A stretch of DNA of 57,942 nucleotides from Bacteroidota bacterium. GTDB taxonomy: Bacteria; Bacteroidota; Ignavibacteria; Ignavibacteriales; Ignavibacteriaceae. Position 1 is the first letter of the stretch; every line of letters begins with the position of its first letter. The stretch spans positions 1 to 57,942 of the forward strand of contig JADFLR010000026.1 in the NCBI GenBank assembly GCA_022564295.1, in the 5' to 3' direction. The notes beneath the pieces were generated by a model. That model was not told where the DNA came from. It did no database searches and was given only the letters and a program-made list of their open reading frames with translations. The position numbers were made by a program, and so were the translations under genes. Of the stretch, positions 1-7,342 are shown in pieces.

Positions 1-2
1 CG

Positions 3-47
3 AATGCAAATTATGAGGCTTTAGGTAGTGTGAAAGATTTTTGTTAA
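3..47 (+). CDS. possible C-terminal end of a gene entering from the left
   Basis: Reading frame 3 is open from the window edge to a TAA at 45-47 and would give only about 14 residues ending in KDFC. Nothing identifies the family and the piece may be chance. A short hairpin (ACCCAA at 60-65, TTGGGT at 77-82) follows, which would suit the end of a transcript, but it lacks a T tract on this strand. Confidence 0.2.
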   Translation, partial: NANYEALGSVKDFC

Positions 48-156
48 GAATGTAGCTTAACCCAAGATATATACTTTTGGGTAAAACTAGGTTAATTGGG
101 GTTTTGGTTCTAAGAGCATCATCAAAGTATTCCGTTATTCAAGCAAAGGAGGAATT

Positions 157-879
157 ATGAAAGCCACAAGTAAAAAGGTGCAAAAAACAAAAGCACCGAC
201 TGCACTAGAACATGCAGCTAAGTTGATTAAGCGTCACGCTGCAAAACAGCCAGTAAGCATTCGTCTGACAAAAGAGCAGATGGAGGCAATTGAAAAGCAG
301 TGGGGAAATTTTGATCCAAAAGATATTGATGTATTGGCGGCGGAGGGCGTTACAGTTCAATTATATGCCGTACCAAAAGACAAAAAGAGTAATGTTCCTC
401 CGGGAGTTATTTTAAAGACTGTCTATTCTTCAGGTGGTATTGACCGATGTGTCGCTATTGCCAGAGGAGAAGTTGATTGTCCTTTTGAAAAAATTGCTTT
501 GCCATTAAAAAGTTTGAATCAAATGTCACATTACCAAAATGAAGAACAGATGAAGATTGGACAAGCACAGAAGAAAATTGAAAATAATCTCCGCTATTTA
601 GAGTCATTGGAAAAAACTTTAGTAGAGCGGCGGAATGTTTTGAACTTTGAAGAAGTTCAAAAGGGAATGAGGGAAGATGAGGATTTGGTTGTCCTTAAAG
701 GATTTTGTCCTCTCGATGAATGCAAGGATCTTAAAGCAGAAGCAAAAGAAGAACTAATTGACATCTGGCATTTTGTAGTACAAGCCTCACTGGAACTTAA
801 CTTGACGCCTGATGACATTGTAGAAGAATACAAAAGAAAAAATCAAATTAATCGAGACCGACAAAAAAACAGTTATTAG
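157..879 (+). CDS. Hypothetical protein with dUTPase/MazG-like C-terminal helices
   Basis: 240-residue, probably cytoplasmic protein with no signal peptide. The start is firm: AAAGGAGG lies five bases before the ATG. The last 45 residues resemble the C-terminal helices of dimeric all-alpha dUTP pyrophosphatases: an acidic helix with EELIDIWHF (ExxD-type metal ligands) followed by KNQINRDRQKNSY, close to the K-N..N..RQ..GY signature of that family. The middle (about 125-200) is a predicted coiled coil leading into VVLKGFCP, which reminds me of the N-terminal cytoplasmic lobe of V-type ATPase subunit I. The first 80 residues are lysine-rich and unrecognised. No full ExxE...ExxD catalytic set is obvious, so enzyme activity is doubtful. 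Family resemblance is by eye; a hypothetical protein remains the safe label. Confidence 0.6.
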   Translation: MKATSKKVQKTKAPTALEHAAKLIKRHAAKQPVSIRLTKEQMEAIEKQWGNFDPKDIDVLAAEGVTVQLYAVPKDKKSNVPPGVILKTVYSSGGIDRCVAIARGEVDCPFEKIALPLKSLNQMSHYQNEEQMKIGQAQKKIENNLRYLESLEKTLVERRNVLNFEEVQKGMREDEDLVVLKGFCPLDECKDLKAEAKEELIDIWHFVVQASLELNLTPDDIVEEYKRKNQINRDRQKNSY

Positions 880-1538
880 TTTTGTAACGAATTTATCAAT
901 TTGTCAATCTCAGAGAAATTTGTTGTTCCTATTTTATTAATTATTTTAATTACTGTCGAAAAAGTAAATATATCAGCTTCCTTACAAAATCTTCATAAGC
1001 TAATATCACGCAAAGGCTGCAGGATATATGGTTTAACCACAATGCAAGATATGAGTTCTTCGATATTCATCCCCGGCTATTCCCTCGCCAGTATTGTATT
1101 TGAAAAAGGGGACTAGATATAATCACTTCTGCCTAATGGTACTAAACGCATTCTTTTCCAGCAGACAGATGCAAATTAAAACAATGTCCGGTTAATCTCA
1201 ATAGATATGGGGTATACTTATCTTGAACTTGAACCTGAGCTACCTCTGAGTTCAAGTTCAAGGTTATGATTAAGAGTATGAGAAGGATTATGAGGGAGGA
1301 GATGATTGACTGCAAGGCAAAGATTTCAGACATGGTCAGCCAGGAATTTATCTGATAGTCATCACACAATGTAATTGCAATCACAATAGTATACATAGGC
1401 TTAGTTAATATTTGCAATTCAAAAAATATTTGTTGGAAATAAATTATTAATCTGATATATTTATTATACTTATTTAGATTAAATCTGAATAGTAATAATA
1501 AAAACTATTTATTAATAAAATACAGAAGAGGTAAAAAG
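880..1538. other. 660-bp intergenic region without a supported gene
   Basis: Short open frames exist on both strands (901-1116 plus, 1142-1417 minus) but neither has a ribosome-binding site or a recognisable product. The one strong structure is the inverted repeat at 1222-1262. The last 100 bases are very AT-rich and presumably hold the promoter of the porin operon; no promoter boxes can be fixed with confidence. Confidence 0.5.
1222..1262. repeat. Perfect 13-bp inverted repeat
   Basis: CTTGAACTTGAAC (1222-1234) pairs perfectly with GTTCAAGTTCAAG (1250-1262) around a 15-base loop. Each arm is itself a direct repeat of TTGAAC. No T tract follows on either strand, so it is not a classical terminator; it could be a two-site operator or an RNA hairpin. 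It lies about 280 bases before the porin gene. Confidence 0.6.
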
Positions 1539-2615
1539 TTGAGATACGGATTTGCAACACTAACAGTTTTAGTTGCAATGTTTATGTTGCAAAATATTGG
1601 GTTCTCACAGGAATTCGATTTTTTTGAACCTCACACCACTCTTGGCGGTTACGGGGAACTTCATTATAATTACAGTAAAACTGAAGATGGGAAAAGTAAG
1701 AAAATTTTAGATTTCCATCGGTTTATTATTTTTTTCGGATATGCATGGACTGAAGAATGGTCGTTTAAATCAGAATTAGAGTTGGAGCACAACCTTGTTG
1801 AAGAAGGGCAAGGTGAACTTGAACTTGAACAGGCTTACGTCAACTATCATCACGCCAATTATCTTGGTTTTCAAGCCGGTGTAGTGCTTGTATCTGCAGG
1901 ATTGATAAACGAATATCATGAACCTCCCAGATTCTTTGGAGTTGAAAGACCATTTTACAATAAAGTAATAATTCCAACAACCTGGTTTGGTAACGGTTTA
2001 GCATTATATGGATTTGCCAGTGGATTTGATTATAAACTTGTAGTGATGGAAGGATTGAACAGTGATAAATTCTCTGCGAGCTCAGGAATAAGAAACGGAA
2101 GACAAAAGGGATTTAAAGCTGATGCCGAAAATCTTTTATATAATGGAAAGGTCGATTATTTAGGAATACCAGGATTAAAAATTGGTGTATCTTATATTTA
2201 TAATAATGCAAAAGGCGATTCTACTACTAACCAAATTGGTCTTGCTGAATTCCATGCTCAGTATCAAAAATCTGGATTGTATGCTGCCTTTGAAGTTGGT
2301 AATATTAGTTACGATTCAGGTGATATTGAAGCATCACGTGGATTTTATTTTGATTTAGCTTATGACTTTGGAAGATTCTTTCAGATTCAATCTAAAATAA
2401 TTCCGTTTTTCCGTTATACAGATATTAATACTGCAGCGGAAACAATAAGCGGAGGCAATTCGGAAAAAGAATATCACTATACACAATGGATGATTGGTTT
2501 ATCCTTCCTGCCAATTAATCAGGTAGTATTTAAAGTTGATTATGGAAAAAAAACAATTGAGTTAGGTTCTGTGACAACTGATTTGTTTAACCTCGGCGTT
2601 GGATACATGTTTTAA
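1539..2615 (+). CDS. Outer-membrane porin, phosphate-selective porin O/P-like
   Basis: 358-residue outer-membrane beta-barrel. It begins with a cleavable signal peptide (hydrophobic to about residue 22, cut near FSQ) and ends in GVGYMF with the terminal aromatic residue usual for barrels. The opening strand GGYGELHYNY and the alternating aromatic strands resemble the OprO/OprP-like porins common in Bacteroidota and Ignavibacteria. The start is TTG, chosen because AGAAGAGG lies a few bases upstream and the signal peptide starts there. The gene is followed 44 bases later by an FMN-binding protein and then a membrane protein, so it probably forms the outer-membrane part of a three-gene module. 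Its substrate cannot be read; the name phosphate-selective is a family name only. Confidence 0.8.
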   Translation: MRYGFATLTVLVAMFMLQNIGFSQEFDFFEPHTTLGGYGELHYNYSKTEDGKSKKILDFHRFIIFFGYAWTEEWSFKSELELEHNLVEEGQGELELEQAYVNYHHANYLGFQAGVVLVSAGLINEYHEPPRFFGVERPFYNKVIIPTTWFGNGLALYGFASGFDYKLVVMEGLNSDKFSASSGIRNGRQKGFKADAENLLYNGKVDYLGIPGLKIGVSYIYNNAKGDSTTNQIGLAEFHAQYQKSGLYAAFEVGNISYDSGDIEASRGFYFDLAYDFGRFFQIQSKIIPFFRYTDINTAAETISGGNSEKEYHYTQWMIGLSFLPINQVVFKVDYGKKTIELGSVTTDLFNLGVGYMF

Positions 2616-2659
2616 TTAAAAGGAAGGTAAAGTATTATTTTTAAATTAATTATTTAATT

Positions 2660-3208
2660 ATGATTTTGAAATCTTTTGTTACTGCTGTTATATATTTTTT
2701 ATTTTTTTCTTCAGCAAATATTTTTGCGCAGGAAATAAAGGAAAGAACCGAAACGATTATAACGGAATCATTTGAGAAGGATGTGAACTTTACATTCCGG
2801 AAATATACTTTGCCTCCCAATATTAAAAGAAAAATTGAATATATCGTAAAGCAAAAATTCTTTAAAGATTTGTTATACGTTTACAAAATATCTCTTAACG
2901 ATACCGCTATTGCATTTGGATTTTTGGATAACGTTATCGGTAAGTCCATGCCTATAACCTTTTTTGTTTTATTAGATGTTGAAGGTAATATTATTTCAAC
3001 AAACATTATTAAATATAGAGAACCTTACGGCGGAGCAGTTTCAAATGAAAATTGGAATGAACAATTTACCGGAAAAAACAGCGATTCTGATTTTACGATT
3101 GGCAAAAGTGTAAACGGCATTAGCGGTGCAACAATTTCCGTTAACTCGGTTACTAAAGGAATTAGAAAAATCACACTTCTTTACGAAGAAATTAAGGATG
3201 ATATATGA
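2660..3208 (+). CDS. Exported FMN-binding domain protein
   Basis: 182 residues: signal peptide (about 1-24, ending near IFAQ), then a domain of the FMN-binding (NqrC/RnfG-type) family. The C-terminal part carries SGATIS at residues 155-160, matching the flavinylation motif [ST]GAT.[ST], in which FMN is attached through a phosphoester to the last Thr/Ser, here Ser160. The usual preceding Asp is Asn in this copy. The protein should act in the periplasm as an electron carrier, charged with FMN by an ApbE transferase that is not in this window. Its stop overlaps the start of the next gene by four bases (ATGA), so the two are translationally coupled. No good Shine-Dalgarno sequence is seen at its own ATG. 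Confidence 0.8.
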   Translation: MILKSFVTAVIYFLFFSSANIFAQEIKERTETIITESFEKDVNFTFRKYTLPPNIKRKIEYIVKQKFFKDLLYVYKISLNDTAIAFGFLDNVIGKSMPITFFVLLDVEGNIISTNIIKYREPYGGAVSNENWNEQFTGKNSDSDFTIGKSVNGISGATISVNSVTKGIRKITLLYEEIKDDI

Positions 3209-3717
3209 GCTATAAATTGTTCGAGTTGGATAAAACACTTAAAAATTTTCTGATTGCAATTTTATTTGTTCTCACAACCGGGTTGGGAGCGGGTTTGATA
3301 TACTTAAATTATACAACAGATTATACACCAAAAGGAACAATAGAAAGATTTAACGGGACAAATATTGAACAGGAAATGGATGATTTTGATATTCCAGAAA
3401 ATTATCCAAAACCAATTTCTGAGATGCTGATAACAACGCATAACCATATACTTGGTTTTTCTTTCATCTTCTTCATTACAGGAATGATATTTTACTTTAA
3501 TTCAATCATCAATGGCTTTTGGAAAGCCTTCTTACTAATTGAACCTACAATCTCAATTGTAATTACTTTTGGTTCTATTTGGCTGATGCGGTTTGTACAT
3601 GAAGATTTAGTTTACCTTACCATATTATCCTCAGCAATATTGTATTTATCATTTTTTATAATGGCAGGAGTCTCTGTCTATGAATTGAAATTTAAGAAAG
3701 AATCTATCTCCGAATAA
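3205..3717 (+). CDS. Four-helix inner-membrane protein, partner of the FMN-binding protein
   Basis: 170 residues with four predicted transmembrane helices: about 13-34, 82-101, 113-131 and 136-160. An extracytoplasmic loop of about 40 acidic residues follows helix 1. THNH places His79 and His81 at the start of helix 2, and His132 lies just after helix 3, positions that could ligate haem b or interact with quinone. I do not recognise a named family. The four-base overlap with the flavoprotein gene and the absence of a signal peptide suggest it passes electrons between the quinone pool and the periplasmic flavin. AAGGA lies about seven bases before the ATG. The role is inferred from context. 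Confidence 0.7.
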   Translation: MSYKLFELDKTLKNFLIAILFVLTTGLGAGLIYLNYTTDYTPKGTIERFNGTNIEQEMDDFDIPENYPKPISEMLITTHNHILGFSFIFFITGMIFYFNSIINGFWKAFLLIEPTISIVITFGSIWLMRFVHEDLVYLTILSSAILYLSFFIMAGVSVYELKFKKESISE

Positions 3718-3872
3718 CTTTAATCTTTAGATGTTTATTTATAATGACCGCAAAATTATGATTAGATAATCATGTTTATTAATTTTGCACTTATCAAGTA
3801 AACAAATAAAGAGTAAATGATCCCATTAGGTCATCAGCATCTAATTATTTTCTAATGGCGTAGTCAGTTAAA

Positions 3873-5203
3873 ATGAAAATAGTAATTAAAATTTTATTTA
3901 CTGTATTAACATTCATTTTTTTTCAGCAGAATCTTATTCTCAGGGAACATGGGAGAGAATTGATAGCCCTACCGACAATTTTCTTAAATCAATTTATTTT
4001 GTTGATAGTTTATACGGTTGGGCTGTTGGAAATTCAGGCACAATTATTCACACCTCCGATGGGGGAGATAGCTGGATTATTCAGGATAGTAAAACTATAA
4101 ATGAAATAGTAGATGTTTTCTTCCTAAATAGAAATCTTGGCTGGGCGTCTGAATGGAACTATACAAATGTTCCATTTGGAACTCTGTTACTGAAAACGAC
4201 GGATGCAGGTTTGAACTGGACAGCAGAACCTTATCGGGAGGATAATTTATTTATTACAAATATTCTCTTCATTGATTCATTAAACGGATGGATGGGTGGG
4301 ATACCACATGCTCTTGTTAGAACAACTGACGGCGGAGTTAATTGGGAACAAGCACATATAGATACAATGACTTTCGCATTTTTTCCGGTATTAAATATTC
4401 AGTTCTACAATTCGCATTATGGATATGCATGCGGAGGAAGATTTGATATTGCCGGTGTAATATGGAGAACAACAAGTGGTGGAGATAGTTGGACACCGAT
4501 TGATCCATTATATGCACCTCCGGATGAAATTTGGCAAATGCATTTTTTTGATTCTCTAAACGTCATTGGTGTTGGGGGCGATCCGGATCAATTTGGTGTA
4601 GGATTTATTAAGACAAGTGATGGTGGTGAAAGCTGGAATTACAATGAGATTGGAATATTTGGTACTGCTAAAGCTGTTTCATTTAGAACTGGATCTGAAG
4701 GTTGGGCACCGATTCCGCAAGCACATTCCTTGGTTTACACTTTAGATTCTGCAAAAACCTGGACAGAAGTATATGCTCCTGATTCCTCTGCAATTTACGA
4801 TCTTATTTTTCCTGATTCACTTCATGGTTTTGCGGTAGGTGAAGAGGGAGCAATATTAAAATATAATCCTCCAATTGTTAATGATGTAAAAGTAATCGCA
4901 CAAACTATACCTAATGGTTATCATCTTTATCAGAATTTTCCTAACCCATTTAATCCAGCAACTAAAATAAAATTTTCTATTCCATCAAACGAAATAGGAA
5001 AAGCATCAAAAGTTAAAATGGTTGTGTATGATATACTTGGTAACGAGGTAGCAACTATATTAGATAAGGAGTTGCTCCCGGGAAATTATGAAATTCAATT
5101 CGGAGCTACGATAGACAACAGGCAATTAGTTAGTGGAATATACTTCTATCAGTTGAGAACAGGTGGATTTGTACAAACAAAAAAGATGATCTTAATGAGA
5201 TAA
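3873..5203 (+). CDS. Secreted YCF48/BNR-type beta-propeller with type IX sorting domain, frameshifted
   Basis: The signal peptide starts at ATG 3873 in one frame, but after a run of eight T (3916-3923) the homologous reading continues in another frame, so no single open frame covers the gene; the long open piece starts only at 4211. One extra T would join them into a protein of about 443 residues. The joined product has repeated propeller motifs of the kind YGWAVGNSGTIIHTSDGG and RTTDGGVNWE, as in YCF48/sialidase-like Asp-box proteins. Its C-terminal 85 residues form a type A Por sorting domain (FPNPFNPATKIKF to KKMILMR), so it should be exported by type IX secretion. The slip may be a sequencing error, a real pseudogene mutation or a phase-variable tract. 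Its ligand is unknown. Confidence 0.8.
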
Positions 5204-5634
5204 CTATCTTACTATGTTGTATGGTCTGCTACAATCATTTTGCTGAAAATCATATTGAGATGGGGGAAACGACGATATTGAAAAAATATGCTCCCACCGC
5301 TTGCCATTTATCAAATCTAATTGTATTTTCTACGTCACGATTCAACATTTACAGTCTGGAGAGGGCACTATATAAAAATGATTACTCTATTTAAAAGAAG
5401 TTTAAGAGATTCATTTGGTTTGTATTATATGATTGCAATTGCGATATCAGTATTATTATTGCTTATCACATTTTTGTAAGAGATACTGTTTACTCACATA
5501 AACTCTTGCTGCTAAAATATTAATCAACATACAGACCATTCTTTTGTAAAAAATTTATCTTCAAATAGTAAAAGTTCAATGCAAATTAATAAGATGATAA
5601 AGTCATCTTTCTTATAATGTATAGCAATACCTTT
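5204..5634. other. 430-bp intergenic region between convergent genes
   Basis: This gap lies between the ends of two convergent propeller genes. It holds one short ORF (5378-5479) that could encode a tiny membrane protein. No perfect terminator hairpin was found. Confidence 0.4.
5378..5479 (+). CDS. Candidate 33-residue single-helix membrane protein
   Basis: ATG at 5378 opens a frame ending at TAA 5477-5479. The product has a basic N-terminus (KRSLRD) and one hydrophobic segment of about 18 residues ending LLLLITFL, the usual shape of a bacterial single-pass small protein. GGAGAGGG lies about 12 bases upstream, a long but possible spacing. No family is recognised, so it may be chance. Confidence 0.35.
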   Translation: MITLFKRSLRDSFGLYYMIAIAISVLLLLITFL

Positions 5635-7278
5635 TTACTTCATTAATATCATTGCTTTTGTTTCAGATACTTCATTAACCATCAATCTATAGAAGTAAAT
5701 ACTGCTAATTAAGTTATTGTTAATTATAAGGTTAGATGTATTGAATTCAACATTATAATAACCTATTAGTTTATCCTCATTAACAAGCACTGCAATTTCA
5801 TTACCCAAAACATCAAATATTTTTAAAGAAACAAAACCAGGTTCTGAAATTTGAAATCCGATTATAGTAGATGGATTAAAAGGATTCGGATAATTCTGTT
5901 CTAATTCGAATGATAAAGGTTTGACATTAACATCTTCAACATCCACTGTAGAAAAGTCAATTGGTGTTGTCCAAATCTGATAAGTGCCTGTTGAGTTGTC
6001 CATCCACACCGGCCATAGTTTAGAACTAGTTGAAGTGATATCAATATTATCACCTTGATAACCTTGACCCAAACCACCGATAGGGACCGGCTTATAATTA
6101 TGATCACTTATCTCAAACTCAGACCAGCTATCACCTCCATCAGTAGAACGTGCAAGAAAAACTCCTGCCGAATCGTTAGAAGTATTTCTGTCATCATAAA
6201 AAATTACATTAACAGCACCAAACTTATCAATGTGAACAGTAGGGAAGTATTGAGTCTTTCCATTGTTTACTGCATCCTGATTAACCCTGATTGCGGAAGA
6301 CCATGTTTGACCGCCGTCAGTAGAGCGGTTTAAAATTATGTCGGGATCAGAGCCGGCAGGTGCAAGATTTTTTTGACCCGTTACAATGTATATCCATCCT
6401 TGTCTTAGTCCATTTGTTGTATCGACTGCAATGCTTGGTAAACCGTTTACTCTTATATTGCCTTTATTTGTTAATACACCAGTAATTCCATTTACTCCAA
6501 ATGCATTTTCGGTTACATTCCAATTTGCACCTCCGTTTGATGATGATGCAAATCCAATGAATATCTCTCTAAATGGAGAAACATCTGTTAATCCTGCCCA
6601 GCAAACATAAACCTCACCGTTAGGTCCGGTTGTAATATCGCCGCCGGCACTTCTGTTCGTTGGATTATTAATTTGTTGCGGTGTACTCCAGCTCTGTGCA
6701 CCATCATCAGTAAATGCAAATGCAAGCGAAAATGGAGTAGTTAACTTAACCCATGCTGCGTAAGTCCTGCCATAAAATGAACTTGTAGTAATTGCGTCTG
6801 TTGTTATTGTAGCACGTTCCAAATCATCGGTTGAAATAGCATTTTGAAACGACCAGGTTTGACCGTTATCTGTTGAGAAGTGTGAGTATAAGCCAGCAAA
6901 TGGAGACCTTCCTAGGCGTGTGATAATGAATGTACCATTTTTATCTATTGTTATTCCAGGATCGCCTCCGTGAAAAATGAAGGGTTCACCTGAACACGTA
7001 TCACTTCCTTGCCAGCTATTACCAGCGTTTGTTGTAACATAAATTCCTTCGCTTATAAAGAAGGGAATGAAAGTTAATGTATTTCCTGATGAGAAAAGAA
7101 CATTTTCATCTACAGGACTTTTAACAATGAATACTTCTGTTTGAGTAACTGAACTTGGATATATTCTATAATTCTCACCAATTATAAGAGAAGATTTTTT
7201 ATTAAAATGATTTTGAGGTAATACGCTTGCAGATATAACAATCCATAAGAAAGTTATATATAATTTTTTTAGTAACAA
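5635..7278 (-). CDS. Secreted sialidase-fold (BNR repeat) protein with type IX sorting domain
   Basis: 547 residues. Signal peptide about 1-21, then a propeller with at least five Asp-box motifs (for example STDGGQTWSS, STDGGDSWSE, SSNGGANW) as in sialidases and related exo-acting lectin-like propellers. The catalytic Arg triad of true sialidases is not evident, so binding rather than hydrolysis is possible. The last 85 residues are a type A sorting domain (YPNPFNPSTIIGF to KAMILMK), so it is probably a cell-surface or released type IX substrate. The start is TTG, supported by AAAGG about eight bases upstream. It is convergent with the other propeller gene and lies just downstream of the TonB receptor on the same strand. 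Confidence 0.8.
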   Translation of the reverse strand: MLLKKLYITFLWIVISASVLPQNHFNKKSSLIIGENYRIYPSSVTQTEVFIVKSPVDENVLFSSGNTLTFIPFFISEGIYVTTNAGNSWQGSDTCSGEPFIFHGGDPGITIDKNGTFIITRLGRSPFAGLYSHFSTDNGQTWSFQNAISTDDLERATITTDAITTSSFYGRTYAAWVKLTTPFSLAFAFTDDGAQSWSTPQQINNPTNRSAGGDITTGPNGEVYVCWAGLTDVSPFREIFIGFASSSNGGANWNVTENAFGVNGITGVLTNKGNIRVNGLPSIAVDTTNGLRQGWIYIVTGQKNLAPAGSDPDIILNRSTDGGQTWSSAIRVNQDAVNNGKTQYFPTVHIDKFGAVNVIFYDDRNTSNDSAGVFLARSTDGGDSWSEFEISDHNYKPVPIGGLGQGYQGDNIDITSTSSKLWPVWMDNSTGTYQIWTTPIDFSTVDVEDVNVKPLSFELEQNYPNPFNPSTIIGFQISEPGFVSLKIFDVLGNEIAVLVNEDKLIGYYNVEFNTSNLIINNNLISSIYFYRLMVNEVSETKAMILMK

Positions 7279-7342
7279 CAGTTATTACCTTTTACTTAGT
7301 GCAAAATTTATTTTATTAAAGAAAAAAATTATAAAGTTCGGA

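Noticed and set aside
901..1116. 71-codon plus-strand frame after the first gene
   Set aside because: Starts with TTG without a ribosome site, has no recognisable composition or signal, and overlaps no conserved feature.
1142..1417. 91-codon minus-strand frame with a hydrophobic segment
   Set aside because: The hydrophobic run comes from AT-rich sequence and the frame crosses the inverted repeat; no ribosome site.
3873..4100. 75-codon frame as an independent small protein
   Set aside because: Only its first 17 codons make sense as a signal peptide; the rest is the wrong frame of the propeller gene.
5901..6333. Overlapping frames on both strands inside the sialidase-fold gene
   Set aside because: They are antisense or shifted readings of a gene with signal peptide, Asp boxes and sorting domain.
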